Source: Verrucomicrobiota bacterium | GTDB taxonomy: Bacteria > Verrucomicrobiota > Verrucomicrobiia > Limisphaerales > UBA1319 | Direction: 5' to 3' | Assembly (NCBI GenBank): GCA_022709905.1 | Contig: JAKLHY010000020.1 | Coordinates: forward strand, 1-64,000 | DNA: 64,000 bases | In this document: piece by piece, positions 36,320 through 44,943 of the stretch | How the letters are laid out: every line of letters starts with the position of its first letter | How positions within the stretch are numbered: position 1 is the first letter of the stretch | Notes under the pieces: model-generated | Told to the model about the DNA's origin: nothing | Seen by the model: the letters and a program-made list of their open reading frames with translations, nothing else | Database searches by the model: none | Made by a program: the position numbers and the translations under genes

Positions 36320-37180
36320 TCAACGCCCGGCCAACCCCGTCAGGTAGGCTAAGACCAGTTCGGGCAGTTCCGCGCTGTAACCGCCCTCAAGGGCATGGAA
36401 GGTGGGCACCCGCAACTCACGGATCAGGCCTCCCAGCCAATGATAATCGTCGATCTCGAGGCACTGCTCGGCCTGGGGATCGCCTCGGTAGGCATCGAAA
36501 CCCGCCGAGACCGCCAGAAAATCCGGCTTGAGCGCCCGGATGTCCTCGATGATTCCCGCCAGGGCCACTCGGTATTCCTCGCGTGGTGTGCCCGGTTTCA
36601 TGGGGTAGTTGCGGCAGTTGCCGCGATGATGAAGACCGGTTCCCGGATAGGCGGGATGCTGATGGATGGAGAATAGCCAGCACTGCGGATGGCCGTGCAA
36701 AATCGCCTCGGTTCCGTTTCCGTGGTGCGCGTCAAAGTCCAGCACGGCGATCCTCCGGCTCTTGACCTGCGCCGCCTCCAGGACGCCCAAAGCCACATTG
36801 TTCAAATAACAGAACCCCATCGACTGATCGGGAGTGGCGTGATGGCCGGGCGGACGCATCAGACTAAAGGCGGTTTCCCCCGTTAGCGCGGATTGCAGCG
36901 CGGCCAGCATGCCCCCGACCGACCGGCGCGCATGCGTAGAAATTCGGGGCAACGCCGGAGTGTCTTCATCAAAGTCCTCGGCCACACCCAGGCGCTGCAA
37001 CTGCGTGGCCGAATGCCCTCTCAATAATTGACGGCGGTTCGGAAGCACAGGGGCTCCCCATTCGATGGGCAGAGACCCTTGAGAACGAAGCTTTTCAAGA
37101 CAAGCGGATACGCGCTGGGGAGCCTCGGCATGTCCAGGGCTGACGTAATCCAAACAGCGGCTGTCGGTGATAATCTTCAT
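36320..37180 (-). CDS. Histone-deacetylase-family hydrolase
   Basis: 286 residues from ATG 37180. The zinc/active-site motifs of the arginase-deacetylase fold are present: RPPGHHATPDQ, GFCYLNNVA, VLDFDAHHGNGT, IHQHPAYPGTG and ALEGGYSAELP. Bacterial members act on acetylated polyamines, lysines or small molecules, and the substrate here is unknown. It starts in MKIITDSRCLDY; the frame extends upstream only through the DUF2892 gene. Convergent with gcvH. Confidence 0.9.
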   Translation of the reverse strand: MKIITDSRCLDYVSPGHAEAPQRVSACLEKLRSQGSLPIEWGAPVLPNRRQLLRGHSATQLQRLGVAEDFDEDTPALPRISTHARRSVGGMLAALQSALTGETAFSLMRPPGHHATPDQSMGFCYLNNVALGVLEAAQVKSRRIAVLDFDAHHGNGTEAILHGHPQCWLFSIHQHPAYPGTGLHHRGNCRNYPMKPGTPREEYRVALAGIIEDIRALKPDFLAVSAGFDAYRGDPQAEQCLEIDDYHWLGGLIRELRVPTFHALEGGYSAELPELVLAYLTGLAGR

Positions 37181-37247
37181 GTTGTCGGCCGATGGCGCCA
37201 GGATATCGGATTCCTGGAGTTGCTGCCAAGCCCACAACAGGAAAATC

Positions 37248-37460
37248 TCAGGAACGACAGCAGCTTCCGCCCTTGTTGCCAACTCCCAGTTTGCGCAGAA
37301 TATTCTCGGCGGGGCAAAAACCCGTGAAGGCGGATTGCACCAGGTTGCAGCCCACGAAGACCGCCAGCAACAACCACCATTCACTCACCCAGTGCGCCAG
37401 GGCCACACTGGTCAACACCAGGACGCCGGCCAAAATACGAATCGAATTTTCAAGGGTCAT
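37248..37460 (-). CDS. DUF2892 (YgaP-type) membrane protein
   Basis: 70 residues from ATG 37460. Two hydrophobic helices frame the motif NLVQSAFTGFCPAENILRKL, the signature of DUF2892 proteins, with a Cys in FCP. A Cys pair ends the protein (GGSCCRS). In other bacteria this domain is the membrane part of rhodanese-type proteins; no rhodanese is seen here. It is just upstream of the deacetylase gene on the same strand. Confidence 0.85.
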   Translation of the reverse strand: MTLENSIRILAGVLVLTSVALAHWVSEWWLLLAVFVGCNLVQSAFTGFCPAENILRKLGVGNKGGSCCRS

Positions 37461-37643
37461 AAGCTGTTCGACTTTTCTTCTGACTGAGCCCGAATCGAAC
37501 AAAAAGTTACAGCGGCTTATGGCCGGGGGGGGGCCAGAGCCGCCGAAGGGGGATCCGACGGGTCGAAACCCGCATATGGCGTCAATTCGCCGTTCGAGTT
37601 TTTCGGAGCATCTTATGCGCGGTCTAGGGCTCTGGAATTCGGT

Positions 37644-37671
37644 TTGACTGCGCGTTCTGTCTCGTTATTGT
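37644..37671 (+). promoter_or_regulatory. Possible sigma-70-type promoter for the nucleotide-sugar dehydrogenase
   Basis: TTGACT and TATTGT are separated by 16 bases, about 70 bases before the start codon at 37743, in a 280-base gap with no other gene. The match is partial, and PVC-group promoters are poorly defined. A run of nine G bases lies at 37525-37533 in the same gap. Confidence 0.3.
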
Positions 37672-37742
37672 TTCGTTCAGCCCGGACGCGAAGAATTAAT
37701 TTGCATTAACCTTTCATCCTACAACTGCAAGGAGCCCCATTC

Positions 37743-39407
37743 ATGTCACACGAAAAAAATCACATCCAGCAATCGGCAAGCCCATCGGGTGAAAAATTTC
37801 CCATCCCGCAACCGGAAGAATACGCTGCGGAGTTGCAGCGCATGGAGCGGCTCACGCGGGAAGCTAGGGCCAAAGGGCTCGAGATCGTGGTGGTCATGGG
37901 CGTTGGATTTGTCGGCGCGGTCATGGCGGCCATTATCGCCGACACGGTGAATAAAAAGGGAAAACCGAGCAAGTTCGTGATCGGGTGTCAGCGGCCAAGT
38001 TCTCGCAGTTACTGGAAGATCCCCCTGCTCAATCGAGGCGAGTCGCCGGTCAAAGCCGAAGACCCGGAAGTGGATCAGCTGATCAGCCGCTGTGTGAAAA
38101 AGAAAAAGACCCTCGTGGCGACGTACAACAGCGATTGCCTGGCGCTCGCCGACTGTGTGGTGGTGGACGTGCAGTGCGATTATCTCAAGCGGAGCCTTGG
38201 CAACATGAAGACCGGCGAGGCCGATATGGCCGCGCTCGAGGCCACCATGCGCACCATCGGAGACAAGATCCAACCCGAATGCCTCGTCCTCATCGAAACG
38301 ACCGTGGCCCCCGGAACCACCGAGTTCGTGGCCTATCCGATCCTGCAAAAGGCCTTTGCCAAACGTGGCCTCACCTCGGACCCCCTGCTGGCCCACAGCT
38401 TCGAGCGGGTGATGCCCGGAAAACACTACGTCTCGTCCATCCGCGATTTTTGGCGGGTCTGCGCCGGCTGCAATCCACCGGCCCGCGCCCGTGTCGAAAA
38501 GTTCCTGCACGAAGTGCTCAACACCAAAGAATATCCTTTGACAGTCATGGATCGGCCCATCGAATCCGAAACCACCAAGATCGTCGAGAATTCCTACCGG
38601 GCCACCATTTTGGCTTATCTGAATGAATGGAGCCTTTTCGCGGAACGAAACGGCGTGGACTTAATCAAGGTCATCAACGCGATCCGCATGCGCCCCACCC
38701 ACAACAACATGATCTTTCCGGGCCCCGGCATCGGCGGCTATTGCCTCCCCAAGGACGGCGGGCTCGGTTATTGGGCTTATCGCCACATCCTGGGATTCGA
38801 AGATGGCGATTCCGTCTTCAAAATCACCCCCATCGCCATTGACATCAATGACACCCGGGCGCTCCATGTGGCCGGACTCACCCGCGACGCCCTGCGGAAT
38901 ATGGGCCGCTATATCGCCGGCGCGGAAGTCCTGATCTGCGGCGCCAGCTATCGCCAGGACGTCGGCGACACCCGCTACAGCGGCAGCGAAATGGTCGTCC
39001 GCAAATTGACCGAGATGGGGGCCGATATGCGGGTCCACGATCCCTACGTCGATCACTGGTACGAACTCGAAACCCAGGAAGTCTACCCGGCTCCGGGCCA
39101 GTCCTGGAAACGCTTTTTCCGCAACCAGGAAGAATTGAATAAGATCAAAGTCGAAAAAGACCTGGCCCATGCCGCCAAAGGAATCGAGGCCATCATCTTC
39201 GCCGTGCCTCACGCCCAGTATCTCAAACTCTCGCCCAAAGACATCGTCCAATGGGCGGGAGGCCCCATCGCCGTGGTCGACTGCTTTGGCATCCTCTCCG
39301 ACGACGCTATCCGCGCCTACTTTGAGCTCGGCTGCGAAGTCAAAGCCCTCGGCCGCGGGCACATCCAGGCCATCAAGAAAGAGGTGCAGGCCCGGAAACG
39401 CGGCTGA
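37743..39407 (+). CDS. Nucleotide-sugar (UDP-hexose-type) dehydrogenase
   Basis: 554 residues. The Rossmann NAD-binding motif MGVGFVGAVMA lies at about 52-62, after a 45-residue N-terminal extension. The catalytic Cys is in GIGGYCLPKDGG (about residue 334), with the Lys-bearing central helix around SETTKIVENSYRA. A C-terminal UDP-binding domain follows. Such enzymes oxidise UDP-sugars to uronates for surface polysaccharide (WecC/UDP-GlcDH family); the exact sugar is not determinable. AAGGAG lies 8 bases before ATG 37743. It stands alone, with no glycosyltransferase next to it. Confidence 0.9.
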   Translation: MSHEKNHIQQSASPSGEKFPIPQPEEYAAELQRMERLTREARAKGLEIVVVMGVGFVGAVMAAIIADTVNKKGKPSKFVIGCQRPSSRSYWKIPLLNRGESPVKAEDPEVDQLISRCVKKKKTLVATYNSDCLALADCVVVDVQCDYLKRSLGNMKTGEADMAALEATMRTIGDKIQPECLVLIETTVAPGTTEFVAYPILQKAFAKRGLTSDPLLAHSFERVMPGKHYVSSIRDFWRVCAGCNPPARARVEKFLHEVLNTKEYPLTVMDRPIESETTKIVENSYRATILAYLNEWSLFAERNGVDLIKVINAIRMRPTHNNMIFPGPGIGGYCLPKDGGLGYWAYRHILGFEDGDSVFKITPIAIDINDTRALHVAGLTRDALRNMGRYIAGAEVLICGASYRQDVGDTRYSGSEMVVRKLTEMGADMRVHDPYVDHWYELETQEVYPAPGQSWKRFFRNQEELNKIKVEKDLAHAAKGIEAIIFAVPHAQYLKLSPKDIVQWAGGPIAVVDCFGILSDDAIRAYFELGCEVKALGRGHIQAIKKEVQARKRG

Positions 39408-39447
39408 AGGCTGATCTCGCTAAGGCTCTCAAGAGGCTCTCAAGAGA

Positions 39448-39678
39448 TCAGGGGTTTTTCTCCTGTTGCGGTTTGTCCAAAAATATGAACGGCTGGCTGT
39501 CGGGAGATCCTATCAGGGCTGCCGCCCGGCCAGGAAAAAGGGCGAATAATTCGTCGTCGCTGATATAATCGATATTGCGATTGCCAGCCGCCTCGGGGGA
39601 TCGTTGCCGGGAAACCTGCCCCGCTGAAGCAATTTCCGTGAAGGCGGTCTCTGCAATTTCGTGCCGCGGGTTTGTCAA
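39448..39678 (-). CDS. Small hypothetical protein, possibly the detached 3' part of a broken gene
   Basis: 76 codons from a TTG at 39678. The second half, DYISDDELFALFPGRAAALI then FIFLDK, has a well-organised acidic/hydrophobic pattern that looks like genuine protein. It starts 8 bases after the stop of the secretin-N-like fragment at 39687-39968, in another frame. A single frameshift near 39680-39700 could have joined the two. No function is recognised. Confidence 0.4.
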   Translation of the reverse strand: MTNPRHEIAETAFTEIASAGQVSRQRSPEAAGNRNIDYISDDELFALFPGRAAALIGSPDSQPFIFLDKPQQEKNP

Positions 39679-39686
39679 GTAAGCAA

Positions 39687-39968
39687 TCAGACCGATAGCG
39701 CCTGCAGGGCTTCACTCAACGTGGCGGAACTTAGCTTGAGATCGCCAACCCGCATCCTTGTGGTTCCGGGCGACATCACGACATTGATTCCCATTCGATC
39801 GCGGAACATGCGCGCAACGTTTTCCATGTTGGCCTCCAGTTCCTTGCCCTCGAAGGATAATTTACCTTGGACGATATTGATGTCGATTTTGGCCTCGGGC
39901 GCGAGTGCCTGGATTGGTGGCAGGGGAGGCGGGCCGTCAGGCGTCTGCGCTGGCTCAGCGCCAAACAT
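39687..39968 (-). CDS. Small secretin-N/STN-like domain protein, perhaps truncated
   Basis: 93 residues from ATG 39968. After a Pro-rich start, the segment NMENVARMFRDRMGINVVMS and the later SSATLSEALQALSV resemble the STN/secretin N-terminal fold, where ALxAL is normally followed by more strands of the domain. Here the frame stops directly after ALSV, so the domain appears cut. There is no signal peptide. Likely a decayed gene; see the neighbour at 39448-39678. Confidence 0.45.
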   Translation of the reverse strand: MFGAEPAQTPDGPPPLPPIQALAPEAKIDINIVQGKLSFEGKELEANMENVARMFRDRMGINVVMSPGTTRMRVGDLKLSSATLSEALQALSV

Positions 39969-40081
39969 TCCATCGATTCATGCCTTCGTATTGAACCTGC
40001 CTTTATTGGTGTTTGATGGCGTCCATTGGCAATTAAGTTGTTTGATCTGCGGTTTGAGGTCGATCGGCCTGACGCGCAACC

Positions 40082-41476
40082 TCAATCCTTGGTCGATTGC
40101 CCGGGTTCGGCGATGCACCAGAGGTTTCGAGCGGTCCGCAGGAAAATGGCGTTATCAGCAATGGCGAGAGAGGCATTCATGGGCTCGCCACCGATCGAGT
40201 TGGTCGCCAGGATCTCGCAAGTCGGCGCGGCCCGCAAGACAAACACATCGGCATTTTGATTGGAGACATACAGTCGTTCCGCCCCGAGGACCGGTGAAGA
40301 CCACGACCCGCTTCTTCCCTCGCCGGTCGACAAACGCTGTTCCCACACGGTTTCTCCGGTCTTCAGTTTCAGGCACTGGGCAAAACCGGTCATCGTCACC
40401 AGGTAAATGTGATCGCGATAAATAATCCCCGAACCAATGCAAGCCTTGGTGTTGGAGGGCAACTGATGCCACAGACGGTGCGTGGACGTCACATCGCCTC
40501 GTCCTCCCGGCCGAACGACCATGGCAGTATTGCGGAGGCCGCTGCCCATAAGAGCCACCAAGCCGTCTCCAACAAACGGCGATCCGTAAATCCCTGTGTT
40601 CGGCCCTTCGCAACTCCAAAGCCAAGCGCCATCCTTGCGCCCGAAAGCCAGCATCCGAAGCGGGATGCCGACAATCACTTCATCGCGCCCTTCCGTCCGA
40701 ACAACCACCGGCGTTGCGCAGGAACCCGATACTTCTGGCATCTTCGGCGAACCCAGCTTCTCCCATTCTTTCGGATCCCCGCCAAAGTCTTCCCACTTGG
40801 CATCGGCCCCGATCGTTGGCAGGTCATTTTGCCAGACCGTTCTGCCTGTTCGCTTGTCCAAGGCAATCAGGAAACTCCTCGAACCCGGGCCGAAATTCAG
40901 CAGACAAAGCTCGTCATGCAGAACGGGCGACGAGGCATAGCCCCAGGGATGTGATTGCCGCCCCAGATCCCGCCGCCATAATTCATGCCCCTCAAAGTCG
41001 TAGCAAAAAATCCCAGCCGATCCAAACCACGCAATCACCCGCTGCCCATCCGTGACCGGTGATGGTGTGCAGGGGGGATTCGAACTGCCGCCTGATTCTT
41101 TCTCAGTCCAAGTCGTGCCGGCCTGCCAAAGGAGTTGGCCGTCGCGCCGATTAAAACACATCAGGGTTCGACGGTTTCCCTCTGAAACCGACTGCGTGAC
41201 AAAAACCCGGTTTCCCCAGACCACTGGAGTTGAGTTCCCCGCATCAGGCAGCGGAATCCGCCAGCATACATTCCGATTGGTGCTCCAATCCAGCGGAACT
41301 TCGGATTCTTCACTAATGCCATCCCCACGAATCCCCCGCCAGGCCGGCCAGTTCTCACCCAAGACAATCCCCGTCATCAGGACCAGCAACCATGCCGTGG
41401 CAAAACTACTATGCGAACTCGAACACTGAGAAGCGAATCGGCAAACACGCGTTCCGAGGAAAGTGGGCTCAATCAT
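40082..41476 (-). CDS. Secreted PQQ-like beta-propeller protein
   Basis: 464 residues from ATG 41476 (further in-frame starts exist up to 41590). A signal peptide ends near GIVLGENW. Repeated propeller blades with W at blade ends are visible (NWPAWRGIRGDG; LLWQAGTTW; TVWQNDLP; ETVWEQRL). This design is common in planctomycetes and verrucomicrobia and is usually non-enzymatic; the PQQ-binding residues of quinoprotein dehydrogenases are not evident. It is close to a truncated coiled-coil gene and a transposase, so the region may be acquired. Confidence 0.85.
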   Translation of the reverse strand: MIEPTFLGTRVCRFASQCSSSHSSFATAWLLVLMTGIVLGENWPAWRGIRGDGISEESEVPLDWSTNRNVCWRIPLPDAGNSTPVVWGNRVFVTQSVSEGNRRTLMCFNRRDGQLLWQAGTTWTEKESGGSSNPPCTPSPVTDGQRVIAWFGSAGIFCYDFEGHELWRRDLGRQSHPWGYASSPVLHDELCLLNFGPGSRSFLIALDKRTGRTVWQNDLPTIGADAKWEDFGGDPKEWEKLGSPKMPEVSGSCATPVVVRTEGRDEVIVGIPLRMLAFGRKDGAWLWSCEGPNTGIYGSPFVGDGLVALMGSGLRNTAMVVRPGGRGDVTSTHRLWHQLPSNTKACIGSGIIYRDHIYLVTMTGFAQCLKLKTGETVWEQRLSTGEGRSGSWSSPVLGAERLYVSNQNADVFVLRAAPTCEILATNSIGGEPMNASLAIADNAIFLRTARNLWCIAEPGQSTKD

Positions 41477-41598
41477 CCGTCCAAAGTCGACAGAACCCTC
41501 GGACTCGTCAATTCCTTTCGTTCCGTAATTCCTGCTCGCTAGCCATCCATTCGCAAACGATAAGATCTCTTGGCAGTAGGAACACCTCACACGCCCGC

Positions 41599-42216
41599 TC
41601 AGGGCGGCATCTTCCTGAATAATTCGTAATGCAATAGCCCTTCAAAGAGCGTGGGGTATTTATGCAAGTTCTCCTCTCCAATAATCGATACGATCGCATC
41701 GAGATATCGCTGTGCTCTCTCTTTTGCTCCAGGGCCGCTCCTAAGGCTTCCTACCTGTTGTTGGACTTCAACGTGTAGTCTCACGAGTTCATCATAATGG
41801 GCCTGCGACAAATTGAGCTGCTGCTTGAGTTCATTGAGTTCAAGATAGCCACTTTTCGTGACCCGTTTATACTCGGCGTAGCGCTCTCGGCCCAATTCTT
41901 TGGCTAAATCAGCGTCTGCCCTTCGTAGACGATTAAGGCCTTCGTCATGCGCTCGGCGATCTTCAGGATCATTGATCGGATCCTTGTGTGAGATAATCGT
42001 CTTCTCCAATTCAGCTTCAGCATTGTGATAAGCAGTCATCCAGCCAAGCTCCACTGGAGAGGGCGGCGGAGACATCATTGCTACGCGCTTCGCACGGTCC
42101 TCAAGCAACTTGGTTTTCCGGGGATCTGCTGGCGCAGTAAAGTCTGTTAAAAGTCTGTTAAAACAGAATTCACTGACTTCGACGTTCCTGAACCGCTGAC
42201 CGGTTCTTGAAAACAA
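41599..42216 (-). CDS. Hypothetical helical protein, probably 5'-truncated by a mobile element
   Basis: 205 codons. The protein is alpha-helical and charged, without a signal peptide. A segment with LNLSQAHYDELVRLHVEV recalls the LSxxQ helices of the protein at 4895-5863. The open frame begins abruptly at 42216, next to the REP-type motif (42218-42235) of the neighbouring transposase, and its first 40 residues contain short tandem bases (AAAGTCTGTT twice at 42131-42151). Loss of the original 5' end including a signal peptide is inferred; an internal ATG could still be used. Confidence 0.5.
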   Translation of the reverse strand: MFSRTGQRFRNVEVSEFCFNRLLTDFTAPADPRKTKLLEDRAKRVAMMSPPPSPVELGWMTAYHNAEAELEKTIISHKDPINDPEDRRAHDEGLNRLRRADADLAKELGRERYAEYKRVTKSGYLELNELKQQLNLSQAHYDELVRLHVEVQQQVGSLRSGPGAKERAQRYLDAIVSIIGEENLHKYPTLFEGLLHYELFRKMPP

Positions 42217-42217
42217 A

Positions 42218-42235
42218 TAAAGGGACAGGTCATTA
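42218..42235 (+). repeat. REP-transposase-type motif upstream of the intact transposase
   Basis: TAAAGGGACAGGTCATTA lies about 30 bases before the transposase start. It matches 25049-25072 and, inverted, 50732-50806. It is probably the recognition end of the element. Confidence 0.65.
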
Positions 42236-42266
42236 GATAAAAAGAGCTTGTTTTCGGGAGGGGGTT

Positions 42267-43304
42267 ATGGTGGGATGGGTGGGTATGAGGAAGCCGAGGT
42301 TGAAAGCGCCGCCGTCCTTTCCGGTGGCCTATTATCATTGTTTATCCCGAGTGGTGGACCGGCAGTATGTGCTGGGGGAGGAAGAGAAGGAACAATTTGT
42401 GAGGTTGATGCGGGAGTATGAGCGGTTTTGCGGGATTCGGATCATTACTTACTGTATCATGTCCAATCATTTCCATATTTTGTTGGAAGTGCCGGAGAAG
42501 CCGAAGGAGAAGATGACGGATGAAGAGTTGGTGAAGCGGTTGAGGGGGTTAAGTGGGATGAACAGTGCCGGGACGATCGGGCAGCAGTTGGGATGGTTTC
42601 GGGAACGGGGGCAGGAGGAGGCGGCGGAGGTGTTGAAGGCGCGGGTGTTGGAGCGGATGTGGGATGTGAGCGGGTTTATGAAGTTGCTCAAGCAACGGTT
42701 TACGCAGTGGTATAACCGGAGGAAAGGGCGGAAGGGGACATTATGGGAGGAGCGGTTTCGGAGTGTGCTGGTGGAGGGGGCGGGAGATGTGATGGCGACG
42801 ATGGCTGGGTATATTGATTTGAATCCGGTGCGGGCGGGGTTGGTGGAGGATCCGGGGGAGTATCGGTGGAGCGGGTATGGGGCAGCGATGGGGGGAGGGA
42901 AAGCGGCGCGATTGGGAATCGAGTTGGCGATGCGGGCGGCGAGTGGGCGGGAGATGAGCGTGGAGGAAGCGTTGAAGGAGTATCGGGTATGGGTGTATGG
43001 GCAGGGGGAGGAGACGGAAGGGTTGACGGAGGAAGGAAGGCCGATAAGGAAAGGGTTTACGCGGGAGGAGGTGATGAAGGTGGTGGAGGAGAAGGGGCGG
43101 TTACCTTTGAGGGACTATCTGAGATTGCGGGTGAGGTATTTTGCGGATGGGGCGGTATTGGGGACGCGGAATTTTGTGAAGGAAGTCTTCGTGAGCCTGC
43201 GGGAGCGGTTTGGTCCGAGGAGGAAGGATGGGGCGAGGCGATTGAAGGGGGTGAAGGCGGATCTCTATAGTTTACGCGCGTTACGAGTGAATCCGCTGAG
43301 ATAA
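42267..43304 (+). CDS. REP-associated (Y1/HUH family) transposase, apparently intact
   Basis: 345 residues. The HUH motif is His68-Phe-His70 in MSNHFHILLEV; the helix with KQRFTQWYNRRKGRKG carries the candidate tyrosine; YIDLNPVRAGLV is the family's conserved segment. A C-terminal extension (about 250-345) is present, so no truncation is seen. GGGAGGGG lies just before ATG 42267. The coding strand is extremely G-rich at third positions (GGG, GTG, TTG, GAG), unlike all neighbours, which marks it as foreign or lineage-specific. It lies between a truncated gene and the sugar cluster. Confidence 0.92.
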   Translation: MVGWVGMRKPRLKAPPSFPVAYYHCLSRVVDRQYVLGEEEKEQFVRLMREYERFCGIRIITYCIMSNHFHILLEVPEKPKEKMTDEELVKRLRGLSGMNSAGTIGQQLGWFRERGQEEAAEVLKARVLERMWDVSGFMKLLKQRFTQWYNRRKGRKGTLWEERFRSVLVEGAGDVMATMAGYIDLNPVRAGLVEDPGEYRWSGYGAAMGGGKAARLGIELAMRAASGREMSVEEALKEYRVWVYGQGEETEGLTEEGRPIRKGFTREEVMKVVEEKGRLPLRDYLRLRVRYFADGAVLGTRNFVKEVFVSLRERFGPRRKDGARRLKGVKADLYSLRALRVNPLR

Positions 43305-43445
43305 ATTGTGCGACAAATTCTCTGTTTTGAAGCTCCGTCAAAGATCCAGGAGGGAAGCTAACGCCTTGGTTTGGCCTTTTTACTATTTTCAGAAGAGACC
43401 ATTTCCGGTCTACTGGCATTAAATCGAATCCAGACTATTCATTTT

Positions 43446-44705
43446 ATGAATGTGACCTCGCTTGAACGGCTGCGGACCACCCTCAGGCACGAACAACCGG
43501 ATCGTGTCTGTCTTGATTTGGGCGCCACGCCAGTGACCGGCATATCCGTGTTTGCCTTGAGCCGTCTGCGTCGGGCGGTCTTGGGAGAGACAGAGTATCG
43601 GGTGAAGGTGATTGAGCCTTACCAGATGCTAGGGGAAGTGGACGACGCCTTGGCGGACGCGTTGGGGGTGGATGTGGTCAATGTAGGTTCTAACTCGACC
43701 ATGTTTGGTTTTGAAAACAAGGACTGGAAACCTTTGACCTTGCATGATGGCATCGAGGTGATGGTGCCGGGCCAGTTCAACTTTACCGAGGATGCCGAGG
43801 GCAACTGGCTGATGCACCCGGAAGGGGATCTTTCGGTGCCGCCCAGCGGACGGATGCCCAAAGGGGGGTTCTTCTTTGATGCCATCCCCCGCCAGCCGCC
43901 CTTGGACGAAAGCCGGTTGGATCCAGCCGATAATCTGGAGGATTTTGGATCCCTGAGCGAGGAACAAGTCCAGCATTATGTTAACCAAGCGCGACAGGCG
44001 GAACATCGGCGGAAGGGAGCGGTCCTCATGGTGCCCGGGACCGGTTTTGGCGACATCGCCCTTGTGCCGGCCACTTGGCGCAAGCACACGTGCGGAATTC
44101 GGGACATTGAAGAATGGTATGTCTCGACTGTGACGCGCCGCGATTATGTGCTGAAGGTCTTCGAGGGCCAATGCCAGATTGCACTGAAGAACCTCGAACG
44201 TCTGATTCAGGCGGTCGGAGACTCGGTCCAGGTCGGTTACGTGACGGGCACCGATTTTGGCACCCAACGCGGATCTTTCATTTCCCGGAAGGCTTACAAA
44301 GAGCTTTACCAACCGTTCCATAAGACCATCAACGAGGTTATCCATCGCCGAACCTCCTGGAAAACGTTTATCCACAGTTGCGGCGGAGTCTGGGATTTGA
44401 TTCCGGACTTTATTGAATCGGGATTTGACATTTTGAATCCTGTTCAGTGTTCGGCGGCGGGCATGGGCGCCGTCCGCCTGAAATCAGAGTTTGGACGGGA
44501 CCTTGTATTTTGGGGGGGCGGAGTCGACACCCAGAGGACGCTGTGTTTCGGCACGGCCGACGAAGTGTATCGCGAAGTGCGGGATCGGATCGCCATCTTC
44601 AACCGTGGAGGCGGTTTCGTATTTAACACCGTCCACAACGTGCAGGCACTCACTCCCGTGGAGAATCTGCTCGCTATGTTTAAGGCAATTCGCGACAGCG
44701 TTTGA
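43446..44705 (+). CDS. Uroporphyrinogen-decarboxylase (URO-D)/MtaA-superfamily protein
   Basis: 419 residues from ATG 43446. The opening SLERLRTTLRHEQPDRVCLD, the central DIALVPATWRKHTCGIRD and the end TVHNVQALTPVENLLAMF match the URO-D-like family that includes corrinoid methyltransferases. It is longer than HemE and lacks its neighbours, so heme synthesis is unlikely. Position 5' of a GH4 enzyme suggests a role in sugar or methyl-group metabolism; this is inference. No corrinoid-binding protein gene is adjacent. Confidence 0.85.
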   Translation: MNVTSLERLRTTLRHEQPDRVCLDLGATPVTGISVFALSRLRRAVLGETEYRVKVIEPYQMLGEVDDALADALGVDVVNVGSNSTMFGFENKDWKPLTLHDGIEVMVPGQFNFTEDAEGNWLMHPEGDLSVPPSGRMPKGGFFFDAIPRQPPLDESRLDPADNLEDFGSLSEEQVQHYVNQARQAEHRRKGAVLMVPGTGFGDIALVPATWRKHTCGIRDIEEWYVSTVTRRDYVLKVFEGQCQIALKNLERLIQAVGDSVQVGYVTGTDFGTQRGSFISRKAYKELYQPFHKTINEVIHRRTSWKTFIHSCGGVWDLIPDFIESGFDILNPVQCSAAGMGAVRLKSEFGRDLVFWGGGVDTQRTLCFGTADEVYREVRDRIAIFNRGGGFVFNTVHNVQALTPVENLLAMFKAIRDSV

Positions 44706-44943
44706 CTTGGGACCGGGTGGTCCTTTAGGATGCCGGGCTGAAGCCCGTTATGATTCGGCGTGCGTTTTTCCCTGGCCACAGAAGCCGCCCGGCGGGGGGT
44801 GATGTCCTCGGCGAGCCGTGTTGTCCAGCCCGATTCGGCAAGGATGCATGGTCCGGGAATGGTTGGCCTATTGCGGGGCGTGTGGTGTTGGAACAGCGTT
44901 GGTTGAAAGCGGGCCATTCCACCCTGAAACCAGAGGAGTTTTT

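Noticed and set aside
43446..44705. HemE (uroporphyrinogen decarboxylase proper)
   Set aside because: The protein is longer than HemE, has a different N-terminus and sits with glycosidases rather than heme genes.
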